From contig JAIWND010000026.1 of the NCBI GenBank assembly GCA_025330725.1, forward strand, positions 1 to 64,000: a stretch of 64,000 nucleotides of DNA, given 5' to 3'. Positions 47,451 to 57,794 of the stretch are shown here, piece after piece (the first letter of the stretch is position 1; every line of letters begins with the position of its first letter). The notes beneath the pieces were generated by a model. The model was not told the origin of the DNA and did not search any database. It saw only the letters and a list, made by a program, of their open reading frames with translations. The stretch comes from Chlamydoabsidia padenii. Taxonomy: Eukaryota > Mucoromycota > Mucoromycetes > Mucorales > Cunninghamellaceae. A program made the position numbers and the translations under genes.

Positions 47451-47977
47451 TGAAGTATTAATAGTGTATTGTGTATAATATAGGTGGTTCAAGTAGATAT
47501 AAAAAAGAAGGATCAATGTAAAAAAGAATGTAAAAGAAAAGAAAAAGAGTAAAACAAGGATTCAAAAAAGCCCATGCTACTCACACTTATATTTGGTCGG
47601 CGATTGAAAATGTTGTCATCGATCCTGCATCCCGGGTTTCACTTTTTTTTTTCAACAACTGGCATTTACACAAGCATTAGCCTTCATATAATATACTTTG
47701 CCATCAATAGTGAATCTGTGATATCACAGTATAGTTTATCACCAAAAAAACAACCTAAATCATCAAGTCCAATCCCATCATCCGTTTCCCTTTTTTTGCG
47801 CATGACTTTTTTCAATCCCCGAGTAACACAAGAGAAGACCCACTCCTGGGAATCTAACTATGCCCACATTCAAAGACGACGGAGTATGTTAAAAGAGAAT
47901 CTTTTATTTCAAAAGCTAAAATGTATGATGATAATGATAATAAAGTTTCTAATGTAGATATGTCCATATGTCAAAAC
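47451..47977. other. SAP-gene promoter and MYG1 3' flank
   Basis: TTTTTTCAATCCCCG at 47807-47821 with CGCATG just before it; 357 bp upstream of the SAP-gene start. An open frame of 127 codons at 47574-47957 begins at a non-ATG codon, has no domain features and runs through the element, so it is not called. Confidence 0.5.
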
Positions 47978-49455
47978 CTAGGCTTCGATTGAGAGACGAG
48001 CCATTTCGTAAACACCATGACGGCTCTTGTTGCCTCCAATGAATCTGTAAAAGAATAGAGAGAGAACTGAGTACCAAAGACAAGACAAAACATTTCCCTT
48101 ACCCTCCAGCATGGACAAAGATACAGCCATCCACCTTTGAAATTTGACTTAATTCATCATCCCGGAATCCTCTCCATCTAAAAAACAAAAAAACATAAGG
48201 TAAACATTAGTATCCTTTAACTACAAATGATCATTATAAATTTTCAAATTACTTACGCTTCAGGCAAACTCTTTCTGTTTTCAAAACCTTCAGGACGAGT
48301 AGGAACACATTGAATCCGCCAGTTGCCTTCACCAGAGGGAGATTCAGGGTAAAGCACATAAAGAATAGGGGTATCTACCAATCCTTGTTCCTTTTCCAAA
48401 TCCATCAAATGTTCCTTCCAAGGACAGCTGCGTTCCAAAGCAATCACTTGACCAGATCCATGGACATCTTGACGACGTTCCAATGCTTCCACCACCAAAG
48501 TACGAGCTGGTAGCCACGAAGACACCAAACCTTGAATGTAGTTTGTCAATTCACTGCCTGCCAAATCGGATGCTTCCACAAATCGAGCCTACATGTAATA
48601 AAAGTAATGAAAGAGTAAATATATACAAACATGGATCTGATCATTCCAAGGAGTCTACTACTTACATCCACTTCGGAATCAGTCAACGTTTCATTCCAGG
48701 AAGGATTCTTTTGACCCACACGAGAAGCAAGGCTGGTAGGACTTTCTTTAAACAAAGGAGTCAAGTTACCAGGATAGGCACTGATCCCATTATCATGAGC
48801 ATCCAAAGGTTCAATAAAGTCCTGAATAAGAAGGGGTTAGTCAGTATATGCATCAAGTTTACTTTTTATAAAATAAACTTACGTTGTAGGTCTTTTGGAA
48901 GATGGTTTCCAAATGCTTGGTTTCCCCCACAATGCTGGTGATTACTTGTCGACCAAAGTGCCTAATAAAAAAATAAATTAACAAAAAGTACGTTAGATTC
49001 CCTTCGTTCGTTTATAAGACAACACCACTACTTACAGGTAGACCAAACCGGCAGAACTCAACTTGGTCTTGTGTTGATCATCAAAAGTTTCGGAGAAGCC
49101 ACGCTATTAAAAGAAGGAAGGGGGAGAAACAAGAGTGAGTGATATAACCAACTGATTTGACATACGTATATAGACTTTGCTTACTTGATGATGATCGTAT
49201 CTGTGTTGAGAAGGATCATAGACACCACCAACATCAACAACCACAGTACACTCAGCCAATTTAGCAGGATCACGCGTACGGATCAAACTGGCTTGGTTAA
49301 AAGTGGTGGTTTGCTTCAACATCCAAACAGCAAGGGCTTCGTCACTAGTTCAAAACATATTAATCATTCTGTGTTCCTTTTTATAGTTTGCTTGTTTTCT
49401 ATACATACCAATGAAAGTGACCACTGTGGGTACCAATAATGTTAGCAGAAGACAT
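47978..49455 (-). CDS. MYG1: MYG1-family 3'-5' RNA exonuclease
   Basis: Eight exons (49455-49409, 49344-49185, 49103-49036, 48961-48883, 48821-48666, 48588-48257, 48177-48103, 48044-47978) join in frame to 327 residues. The N-terminal DHH-like metal site is clear: IIGTHSGHFHCDEALAVWML and VVVDVGGVYDPSQHRYDHHQ. Further family blocks are RGFSETFDDQHKTKLSSAGL, DFIEPLDAHDNGIS, and the C-terminal FVHAGGFIGGNKSRHGVYEM. MYG1 proteins act in nucleus and mitochondria; the human enzyme processes pre-rRNA and mitochondrial RNA. There is no obvious mitochondrial presequence here. A variant of the promoter-type element (AAGCCGACCCC) lies about 90 bp upstream next to a 28-nt poly(A) tract. Confidence 0.95.
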
Positions 49456-49497
49456 GATAGTTTTTGATCAAGAAGAGAGTGAGAGAGGGAAGAAGAA

Positions 49498-49526
49498 GAA
49501 AAAAAAAAAAAAAAAAAAAAAAAAAA
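49498..49526. repeat. Poly(A) tract in MYG1 upstream region
   Basis: About 28 A in a row on the plus strand (poly(T) in MYG1 sense), a nucleosome-excluding type of tract within 75 bp of the MYG1 ATG, followed by a T run. Confidence 0.85.
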
Positions 49527-49679
49527 CTTTCTTTTTTTTTAACAAGCCGACCCCACAATATGTAAACTCCGATTTGTCCCACCTGTCAAATGGATGGTAA
49601 AAAGATAGTAAATGTGTATTTATTTGATATAAAGTAAGCAGAAAAACAGATAAGGAAATAAGGGATTCGAATGGATACA

Positions 49680-49919
49680 CTAACCAGTTGGACTGAAACC
49701 ACAGTAGCAGCTTCCTTTATAGCATACACTGATCAAGACACCATTGACACCAGAGCTTTGACATTCACTGTCACATCTTTCAAGTCCATTGGTACATTCA
49801 AACGGACAATCTCGTTTTTCCAGCATACGATTGGGTGATCCTCGGCGAGAAAAGCGATTGGAGCCGGCAGAAACAACTGTCAGGGCCATAGCGATTAAAA
49901 GAAACTTGTAAGCGACCAT
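49680..49919 (-). CDS. Secreted defensin-like (CS-alpha/beta type) peptide precursor
   Basis: Single exon of 79 residues with ATG at 49919. Residues 1-19 (MVAYKFLLIAMALTVVSAG) form a signal peptide. A short basic propeptide with RR (25-26) ends in KR (35-36), a Kex2-type site, giving a predicted mature peptide of 43 residues. Its cysteines are at 38, 42, 49, 53, 66, 71 and 73. From C42 the spacing is C-x6-C-x3-C-x12-C-x4-C-x-C, the CxxxC...CxC framework of cysteine-stabilised alpha/beta peptides (defensins). The seventh cysteine (C38) is extra and leaves an odd number. Likely role: antimicrobial or antagonistic peptide exported by the fungus; this is inferred from architecture alone. Two TATA boxes lie about 60 and 115 bp upstream. 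Confidence 0.75.
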   Translation of the reverse strand: MVAYKFLLIAMALTVVSAGSNRFSRRGSPNRMLEKRDCPFECTNGLERCDSECQSSGVNGVLISVCYKGSCYCGFSPTG

Positions 49920-49975
49920 CTCTGATTATTTAAAGTAGAAGAAAAAAAGATATAAAACAAGGTGGATAGGCCTCT

Positions 49976-49985
49976 TATATATATA
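49976..49985 (-). promoter_or_regulatory. TATA box of the defensin-like gene
   Basis: TATATATATA about 57-66 bp upstream of the ATG at 49919; a second TATATATAA lies at 50031-50039. Housekeeping genes around it mostly lack such a box at this place. Confidence 0.5.
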
Positions 49986-50481
49986 GACATCTATTTTGAA
50001 AGAAATAGGAGGAAGTTCTACAGGCATTTTTATATATAAGGAGGAGAAAGGGTAGGAACGTGCCAACTGAAGGAGATGGGTACCTCATGAGCGGAGCTGA
50101 AAAGGAGGAAAAGGGAAATCATCATGCTACTGGTGTAACTGTTTACTCTCTCTTTTTTTTTTTTCATTCGACCTCCCACTAAAAATCACCAACTCCTTTT
50201 CGAGAAAGAAAGAAAAAAAGAAAAGAAGAAAAATGGATACTCGATAACTTTGATGGGGGCATAAAGATAATGATGTCAATTGAATGTAACATGAATAAGG
50301 TCCATCAACCTTAATGCCGCCAAACAAGCAATTAGGACTAGAATACTTATTGATGAATCAACCAATTCAACAATCATTCAATATGGTTAGCATTAAGGAG
50401 TCTTTTCATAGTTCTGTCAACTCCATACATATAGGGAACAGATCACTATTAAAAAGATCTACCACCATTCATGCTACATCA

Positions 50482-50510
50482 TTTTTTCAAATTCCGCTTT
50501 TCGAATCCCG
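50482..50510. promoter_or_regulatory. Tandem copies of the recurrent promoter-type element
   Basis: TTTTTTCAAATTCCGC (50482-50497) followed at once by TTTTCGAATCCCG (50498-50510), with TTCATGC 8 bp before. No gene start lies within 400 bp, so it may be a distal site or a leftover. Confidence 0.4.
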
Positions 50511-50893
50511 ATTCGGTCCAGAGTCTTCATCATGCATATACAAAAAAAAAAGTCAATCCCACCACCCACATTATAATGACAAGGAGAAGTCCTGCCATGA
50601 TATCACCCAATAATATAACCATATATTAAGACTAGTAATAAAAAGTATAAAGTTGTTTATTAAATTGAGATGATTACAATGCTATTTTTATACAGTAAAA
50701 GAAGAAGGGAGGAGGATATAAGTTCTTTTTTTTTTTTTTTTCCTTTGCAATTATACAAAAGTAATAAGGAGGAATCATAGAATAAATGTGATTAGGGTCT
50801 AAATAATAAAAAGTGGTATGAATAGGAGGAGAAGAGTTGCGATGTCACCAGGACGATAGTCAAATCAAAAAAGGAGATTATGCAGCCGTTTCT

Positions 50894-52951
50894 TCATTCA
50901 GAATATAAAGGAGGTGGACCCCATTCAGGTTGCTGTAAGCTACTAGTACCATTGGCTGACAATCTATTACTGTTGTTGTTGTTTTTGGAGGTGGCGATCG
51001 AGGTAGTGTTGCTTGAGTTTCTAGTTTTAGGTGCTTTGATTTTCTTCTGAGGAGTAGTACATTGATGACGGATTTGACAAGGACAAGCTCGTTGACAGGT
51101 ACCCCATTGTGCTGTAGTAGTGATCGGTTGACGCTGTTCCCAAAATACTGTGGATTGAATCGATCGGTCATTGTCGTCCAGGTCATAACTTGGTGGTGGC
51201 GGTAAGATCGTCTGACGTTCGTCATCGGCTACCAGTCGACAGTCCAGCATTTGCATTGGTGATTCCAAAATAACCTCGAATAAGCAATCTTCTTGTTCTA
51301 ATACCACCACCATACGCAACCAATGTTGAATCTTAATACTGTCGTGCTTGATCGAAGCATGGAGGATACCATTACAAGGAGGCACCGGTAAAACAAATCG
51401 ACCTTCAAAGTATTCACCTAATTCAATGGGATGGTCCAGTAACTTGAGATTCAGTAGTTTATCTTTTGCTTGTGTTGTTGTTGATGATGATGATGATGAT
51501 GATGATGATTCCACTAAATCTGGTGTTGTGTTGGAAGGTTTCATTGCCGAAAGCATAGATATAGATGAGGTGACCAAGTCGTTTTTGCCTAATAGTGTTG
51601 AGTGTTTTTGTTGATATTCCCGTTGTTGTTGTTGTTGTAATTGTTGTTGTCGTCCAACAAAAGGTTGATCCAATTGGCGTAAAGTTTTACAATGCTTGAT
51701 ATCATGAGAATATAATTGACCCAATTGAGTAGTAGAGGTATTCTTTAAATCTTCTGGTCCTTGATTCACTTGAGCATTGTTGTCCAGAGCCATTTCATCT
51801 TCAGGAGGAATCGGAAAACCATAAGCCCATTTCAATAGCATCTTTTGAGTTTCGGTGTGTTTACGAGTTTCAGCAGGAGCATTCGATAAAGAGTGGTGAC
51901 CAGGAATCTTCATTTTAAAGGTTTGCTTTTCTTCAATCATCAGATAAATAGATCGCACTTTGGTTCGCACTTGTGTTGGTTGTAGCACTACTTCGAGACC
52001 CACGCTTGTACCCAGAGCAATTGCCGTTCGATCCACCGAAAGTCGATATCGCACCCCATGTTCCTTGGTTAATGTGTTTAATGGTTGAGCAAAGTTATCA
52101 GTGGTGCGACCTCCCATGGAATAGGCTAGTCGATCATGTTGTTCATCCAAAGAGAGTCTATTGTTGTATTGTGACCATAGATCTGTAAAAGGTGTTACTG
52201 TCATGGTCGTATTGTTGTCATTTGCTGTATCAGAATATGAGCCACTCGAATGTGAGGAAGTTGGAGATGGTGTAAGAGCATGAGTAGGTGTGGCTTCAAT
52301 CGCACGGACAAGACGCAAATAAGATACATCCACTAGTTTGTTCTTCCCCATGGATCGCCGAGCCCAATCCACAAAAGTAGTGCCTTCATTAGATTTTCGA
52401 AGAGTAGCTGTTAGTCGATAATAGATAGCTAGTCGATTGGCGATGTTGACTGTTGGTGGTAACGTTGGTGGAATGGGGAATTCAAAAGGGAAGCGATGAA
52501 CCCCTGCTGGTATGATGCCTTGACTGTTGGGCGGTAATAGAGATAATTCGATTACTTGAAGCTTGCTTTCAATAGGTCCACCTAAAGCACGATTCACCAT
52601 GATTTCTTTTTTTTTTTTAAAAAAAAAAAAAAGAGAGAGAGAGAGAGAGAAAGAGAGTGAGTTCAAAAAATTGCCCCTGAATTGTTTTTTATGAGCGGGA
52701 TTTCAGATCCCGTCACCTTGCATTTTCTTATCTTTCTTACCTGTCCAAGGATAAAAAGTTTGTATGGCTTCAAACACCAATTCAATAGGACCTTGAACAG
52801 TTGTATCATGACAGAATTGGACAACTACTTCACCACGAATCATGGCAGGTTTATCTTGAACAAAAAGCACAGGTTCGTCCAATATAAGTCGCAAGGACTT
52901 TTTACTTGCAAACTGAGTGTTGGTGGCATCAATATGGCTGTCACTTAGCAT
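50894..52951 (-). CDS. Alpha-arrestin (ART-type ubiquitin-ligase adaptor)
   Basis: Two exons (52951-52741, 52605-50894) join in frame to 640 residues. The arrestin N-domain starts LRLILDEPVLFVQDKPAMIR and contains GVHRFPFEFPIPPTLPPTVN; the C-domain covers RYRLSVDRTAIALGTSVGLE to about HPIELGEYFEGRFVLPVPPC and HWLRMVVVLEQEDCLFEVIL. Ser/Gln-rich inserts interrupt it, including a GAT-repeat-encoded Ser run (about 51480-51512). Two PPxY motifs are present, PPSY at about 540 and PPLY at 635-638 near the C-terminus, which bind WW domains of Nedd4/Rsp5 ligases. It would direct ubiquitination and clathrin-dependent endocytosis of plasma-membrane transporters. The intron acceptor lies in an unusual A-run (AAAAAG) after a poly(T) tract, so the exact acceptor is less certain than the frame. 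Confidence 0.9.
52695..52712. promoter_or_regulatory. Palindromic element inside arrestin intron
   Basis: GCGGGATTTCAGATCCCG, an imperfect palindrome with two facing CGGGAT half-sites, lies in the intron just after the donor of exon 1. It resembles a doubled form of the promoter-type element. Confidence 0.3.
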
Positions 52952-54306
52952 TGTATAAGTAAAATGTATTATAAAGAGGTATGAATGGAATGAAGAAGTG
53001 GCAAAGCATTCAAAAGGAAAATCAAAGCTGATTTATATAGTATGTTTCAAGCTCCGATAATGCGGGCGCGATTCGTCTATCTTTGATCCACATTGATGAG
53101 TAATGCAACAATGACCTTTGGATCAAATCCCGATATATCATGCGGGGATACAATGACTCACCTTACATCAAAAAGAGCGACCCCTTACCGCCTCTTGTGC
53201 GTTCCTATACTTTTCTCTTCATAATGACACTATTGGTAAATCGTCAGACCGCTTTTATGAATGACTTTATGTTTTTATTGTTAAAGCAAGAACTGTATCA
53301 CTTTTTTTTTTTCAAGAGTTATGCCAAAAAGAGAAATGACCGGCCATTCGGAATACGCGCAGGATAAGGTTTACCGTTTTCATCCTCCGCCTTTAACTTA
53401 GTAATAGATTGCCTTAGTCAGAGGCTGCCAGAGATGAGTCGATTATATCTTATCTCACATCAATGCAGATATACTGTCATTTATGGGAAGCATACACTTC
53501 CTCGGATATAAATTCTTTGGTACAACCCTTTGTGAGCAGTAATAAATCATCGTTCTTCCTGGAGGGCACTACGCCACTTGATCTCATCTTTTGTTTTTGT
53601 ATTTATATATAATAGGATAATGCGCAGTAAAAATATTCGCCATTTTTCTTTACTCTGTCAAAAATGGAACAAAGTGACAAATTGGTGTAGTCGGGGGTTA
53701 AAATAAAACGGCGATCTGCACATTGCTCATGCTCCAGGGATTCCATATTATTTCATAGCTTTCCTGTGACGATCAGTCATAATGACCTCCCTATCCATGA
53801 GTCAGAAGAAGATGTATCTAATCGAAAGATCGCATTATATACTTGTAGTACGGTATAACATAACAGATGGTTGTTACATTTCACCTGACATATGATCACC
53901 TAAAAAGACCGAGAATCGGCAATTTCCGAAAGCTTACAAGCGATTCATGCGAAAAAAAAACTCCACGTTTTCGACGTCTTTGGTGTACTAACAAATCATT
54001 CATGCAAAATTTTCTTTTATTTCAAATCCCGACAAATGCATAATCGCCTACCGACACTTTTTCAAGAAAGCTCTAATGTTAGATCTGTTTAAACTTCAAG
54101 CATATGCAAACTTTATTATAGAGTTTTAAAGGTACTTCATTTTTATATAGGGTTTGTAAGGTTGAGTCTTTCTCCACCAAACTTCCTTTTTTGTCATAGG
54201 CCTTATTTTCAAATCTCGATAACAGCAGATTGATCACACAAGGTATCGTATAATGTGTTTTTTAAAATAATAAAAAATGACAATAGAAGCTTTATTTCAG
54301 AGTAAG

Positions 54307-54367
54307 TTTTTTTTTATTTTTATTTTTATTTTATTTTATTTTATTTTTTTTTTTTTTAAAAAAAAAA
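54307..54367. repeat. T-rich/A-rich low-complexity block
   Basis: Repeats of TTTTA grade into a long T run and then an A run, so the end can fold as a T/A hairpin. It may be a retroposition-type tail or simple slippage product. Confidence 0.7.
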
Positions 54368-54485
54368 GGAGGGGACAGCTATACAATAACCAAGTAAAGG
54401 GGAAGGGTTACAAGAAGGAGAGGGTAAGATGACTAAACCAAGTGCCGAGGTGTTCTTTACTAGTATGATGGTAGGATATCTTGAG

Positions 54486-55250
54486 TTACTTGTGAGTAGT
54501 ATGAAGATCTTGACCAAAGAGACGATGAGGTTGATAATGTAAGACACTATTACCGATCCAACTTGCTATTGTTACTGTTTGTGGAGAATGTGCAGCTATT
54601 GATTGAGTGATCAACATAAAATGTAGTTCGAGGTGTCCCAGTCGTTGACATTGATCCAGTATCAAATCCATCCGTATCCCGCCTTGTAATTTAAGCACAT
54701 ATTCCAGAGTGAGATGAGATATATATCGCCTTGCTGGTCATATCACCAACCCCCACCCCGTCCCGCCAACTTTCATTAGCATCAATCTACAATCAGTAAG
54801 CATCGAATCCTACCCTGTACATTACCAACTAGACCATCTTGTCATAATCCATATTCCAGTTCGAGATCTATTACCCATGAGAATGATTAGTTTCGTTTTC
54901 TATAAGTGTCCTCTCCTTGTGCATTATTACCTTTTGTAAGCTTGGCCAGTTCAGGCGCTGTCGATTCCACAATACCAGACGTCCATAATAATGTTCATTT
55001 AGTGTACCAGTAGAGTTTCAATTTAACCAAGTGATAAGAGACAGTGCTTGAAATTCAAAAGGTGCCAAGACATCACCAAACAGGGAATGAAGCAAAAGGT
55101 GTTTGTCAATCAGGACCCACCATAATCACGTCTTGGAGAGAATATTGGTAAAGATTGATAGCAATCAATTCAACTTACCAAAGTCACACTTTATGTTGCC
55201 CAACATTAAAGAGAGGTTAGTAGCCATCATACCCCATTTTGGATTAGGTA
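54486..55250 (-). pseudogene. Probable relic of an F-box/leucine-rich-repeat-like gene
   Basis: On the minus strand, protein-like blocks appear in order but in broken frames. Near 55235-55186 a start-like block reads MATNLSLMLGNIKCDF before a GTAAGT donor. Near 55100-55025 another reads LLLHSLFGDVLAPFEFQALS, ended by a TGA. Near 55010-54935 a third reads YYGRLVLWNRQRLNWPSLQK before a GTAATA donor. At 54698-54486 a 70-codon frame includes DQCQRLGHLELHFMLI and ends in TAA. The order resembles a short F-box head followed by LRR-like text, common in large families of early-diverging fungi. In-frame stops argue for decay. The family assignment is a guess from style only. Confidence 0.35.
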
Positions 55251-55324
55251 TAAAAATAAAAGAAAGGGAGGAGAGGGAAGAAAAAAAAGAAAATTGGAGA
55301 GACCGTTGGTTTTACAGACAACCA

Positions 55325-55340
55325 TTTTTCAAATCCCGCC
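55325..55340. promoter_or_regulatory. Copy of the recurrent promoter-type element
   Basis: TTTTTCAAATCCCGCC, a full-length match 430 bp upstream of the Ilv5 ATG and about 75 bp upstream of the relic gene's start block on the minus strand. The second position suits the relic gene better. Confidence 0.45.
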
Positions 55341-55472
55341 AAACTAGAATCCGAGTAAATTTGTATTTTTTGCACGTCGTTTTTAAGATAGGATGTGGGC
55401 GAAAGTAAAGCAGAATCATGTCCTTCTTATTATCATGCTCCTTTTAAAGATTTGAATGCATCAGACTTTCGA

Positions 55473-55479
55473 TGACTCA
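55473..55479 (+). promoter_or_regulatory. Gcn4-type site upstream of Ilv5
   Basis: TGACTCA, 290 bp before the Ilv5 start. This 7-mer is the binding core of Gcn4/Cpc1 bZIP activators of amino-acid genes. A chance occurrence is quite possible because the word appears elsewhere in the window. Confidence 0.35.
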
Positions 55480-55561
55480 GTCCAATGAGATCAATCTATT
55501 GGCCTCCGACAGTGATCTTCAGTAAGAAGGGTTGATGGATAAGGTTGTTCAATCACAGATG

Positions 55562-55571
55562 ATTGGCCAAT
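55562..55571. promoter_or_regulatory. Palindromic CCAAT box upstream of Ilv5
   Basis: ATTGGCCAAT carries CCAAT on both strands, about 200 bp before the Ilv5 ATG; a candidate HAP/NF-Y site. Confidence 0.35.
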
Positions 55572-55769
55572 GACAACGTTGATGTTTTTTGGCATTATAC
55601 AAGCTATGACTTATAGGCAATATCACCCAATAAAATCACCTTATTCTTTATTTTTTAAATACCGCTCAGCCCAAGATTTTTCTCTTATAAAACATCATTT
55701 CTGTCTTTTTTTTTCCCTTCTTCTTTTTCTCTCTCTATCTCTTCTCTCTCTCTCTTTTTATTATACAAT

Positions 55770-57149
55770 ATGGCCTCTCGCGCTTTTTCCACTGCTCTCC
55801 GTGCTGCTGCTCGCTCCACTCGTCCTATGATCGCTAGACCCATGGTCTCTGCTGCTTTGAAACAAACTGTCATCAAGGCCTCCGTAAGTTGAAAAAGAAT
55901 GTCAAGCATGTATTAATTATGTCTCTCTAACCACAATGTCTTGCTTTTTCTTTTATCATTGACTTAGGTTATGCCTGCTATGCAATACCGTGGCATGAAG
56001 ACTTTGAACTTTGGTGGTACTGAAGAAGTTGTCTACGAACGATCTGATGTGCCCAAGGAAAAGTTATTGGAAACCTTCAAGGATGACACCATTGCTGTAC
56101 TCGGTTATGGTCCTCAAGGTCGTGGTCAAGCTCTTAACTTGCGTGACAACGGTGTTAATGTGATCCTTGGTCAACGTGAAGGCAAGACTTATCAACAAGC
56201 TATTGAAGAAGGTTGGGTCCCTGGTAAAAACTTGTTCCCTCTCTTGGATGCTGTCGAACGTGGTACTGTGGTGATGAACTTGTTGTCTGATGCCTATCAA
56301 AAGGAAATCTGGCCCCAAATGAAGCCTCTCTTGACTCCTGGCAAGACTCTCTACTTCTCTCATGGTTTCTCCATTGTGTACAAAGATCAAACCGAAATCA
56401 TCCCTCCTAAAGGTAAGTCAGTGAATAGGAAACAAGGAACTTGGAAAAGAAAAGGTCAAGAATATGATGGTCTAACTAGTCCTTTTTTTTTTTCCTTTTC
56501 TTTTTTGAACATAGATATTGACGTTGTGTTGGTTGCCCCCAAGGGATCTGGATTCACTGTCCGTCGCCTCTTCCAAGAAGGTCGTGGTATTAATGGCTCC
56601 TTCGCTGTGTACCAAGATGCTAGTGGTAAGGCCAAGGAACGCACTATTGCTCTCGGTGTTGGTGTCGGTACTGGTTACTTGTACGAAACCACTTTTGAAA
56701 AGGAAGTCTACTCTGATCTCTTTGGTGAACGTGGTGTGTTGATGGGTGCTATTCAAGGTCTCTTCCAAGCTCAATACGAAGTCCTCCGTGCCAATGGTCA
56801 CTCTCCCTCTGAAGCCTTCAACGAAACTGTCGAAGAAGCTACTCAATCTCTTTACCCCTTGATCGGTGAACGTGGTATGGATTGGATGTACTCTAACTGC
56901 TCTACAACTGCTCAACGTGGTGCTCTTGACTGGTGGCGCCCCTTCCACGATGCTTCTAAGCCTGTGTTTGAACAACTCTATCAATCTGTCCGTGATGGCT
57001 CTGAAACCGCTCGCTCTTTGGATCGCAACTCTCAAGCTGATTACCGCGAAAAGTTGGAAGAAGAACTCCGTGAAATCCGTGAATCCGAAATCTGGAGGGC
57101 TGGTCAAACCGTCCGTCAATTGCGTCCTGAAAATGCTGGCAAGAACTAG
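55770..57149 (+). CDS. ILV5: Ketol-acid reductoisomerase, mitochondrial
   Basis: Three exons (55770-55883, 55968-56412, 56515-57149) join in frame to 397 residues (yeast Ilv5 395). The first exon encodes an Arg/Ala/Ser-rich mitochondrial presequence. The Rossmann NADPH site is IAVLGYGPQGRGQALNLRDN. The knotted C-terminal domain has the metal-binding acidic residues in DLFGERGVLMGAIQGLFQAQ and the ETVEEATQSLYPLI stretch. It catalyses Mg- and NADPH-dependent isomeroreduction of acetolactate or acetohydroxybutyrate in valine and isoleucine synthesis. It is a class I (short) enzyme. Strong use of CGT, GGT and CTC codons suggests high expression. Confidence 0.98.
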
Positions 57150-57515
57150 GGATGTGGTTAGGCGCTCTTTTTTAATCTAGAGCTTTTAGTTTTAGTTGTT
57201 TGTGTAGTTGTTATTTGTACAGTTTATTATCTTCCCCCTTCATTCCAATAAATAAAAAGATACATTTGAAACGGATTCCCCCTCCCAAAAAAAAAAACAG
57301 ATGGTGGTGGTGGTGGTGATCACCGGAATTTGAATGAACTTGAACGACCAATGTCTAGCGTGGTTTATTTAGTTTGGTTGGTGTTATTAATATGAACTAT
57401 CTGTAGTACTGTATATATCTCACTGGACTCGGCTAGTCGACAAAACACTCATATCGTCAAGTAGTGTAAACCTAATTTGGTGAACTCTGATCTATCAAAA
57501 AAAAAAAATCCCTCT

Positions 57516-57529
57516 GCCGGGGTTTGAAA
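57516..57529 (+). promoter_or_regulatory. Candidate promoter element upstream of GARS-AIRS
   Basis: GCCGGGGTTTGAAA, 387 bp upstream of the ATG; a G-rich variant of the recurrent element. A second copy lies at 57323-57336. Confidence 0.35.
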
Positions 57530-57735
57530 ATCCTACCTGGTTGGATGTATTGACTCATTGAAATGAAAGATGAAAAGCCCGTTTTGCTGTCTACCGTAAA
57601 AGATCAGTGAGTATCAAAACAAACAATTGGATAGGAAAAATAAAGAAACCTTAGTAAAAGTGCAAATACTCGAGAATAAAGAATGTCAATTTCCTTGTGT
57701 AATCTTGGGTGTTTCAGTCTCCCAATGCCAGATTG

Positions 57736-57773
<38 letters not shown>
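57736..57773. repeat. 37-nt poly(A) tract
   Basis: An uninterrupted A run in the GARS-AIRS promoter, about 145-180 bp before the start codon. Confidence 0.9.
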
Positions 57774-57775
<2 letters not shown>

Positions 57776-57794
57776 GAGGTCGGTGGCTGGCGGA

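Larger units (their letters stand above)
49920..50893. other. Promoter of the defensin-like gene and arrestin 3' flank
   Basis: TATA-type runs occur at 49976-49985 and 50031-50038 in the right place for the minus-strand peptide gene. A double promoter-type element lies far upstream at 50482-50510 (TTTTTTCAAATTCCGC then TTTTCGAATCCCG), with TTCATGC at 50468-50474. A poly(T) run lies at about 50727-50742. No coding sequence is supported. Confidence 0.55.
52952..55769. other. 2.8 kb gene-poor region upstream of arrestin and Ilv5
   Basis: Contents visible: element copies ATCAAATCCCG 53122-53132, TTTCAAATCCCG 54020-54031 and TTTTTCAAATCCCGCC 55325-55340; TTCATGCGAAA 53944-53954 and TTCATGCAAAA 53999-54009; a T-rich then A-rich low-complexity block at about 54307-54367; a probable F-box/LRR relic (minus, 54486-55250); TGACTCA 55473-55479 and ATTGGCCAAT 55562-55571 before Ilv5. 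No intact gene is recognised. Confidence 0.55.

Noticed and set aside
47574..47957. 127-codon plus-strand frame before MYG1's 3' end
   Set aside because: Non-ATG start, no features, and it runs through a promoter-type element.
50498..50515. TTCGAATCCC resembling a tRNA T-loop/B box
   Set aside because: The flanking five bases on each side cannot pair as a T stem, and no A box, anticodon or acceptor arm fits around it. It is better explained as a copy of the promoter-type element.
53140..53367. 75-codon plus-strand frame upstream of arrestin
   Set aside because: Composition is that of AT-rich spacer, with no homologous motif and no supporting splice sites.
54307..54367. T-run/A-run hairpin as a transcription terminator
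   Set aside because: It lacks a GC stem, lies in a fungal nuclear context, and is better described as simple-sequence slippage.
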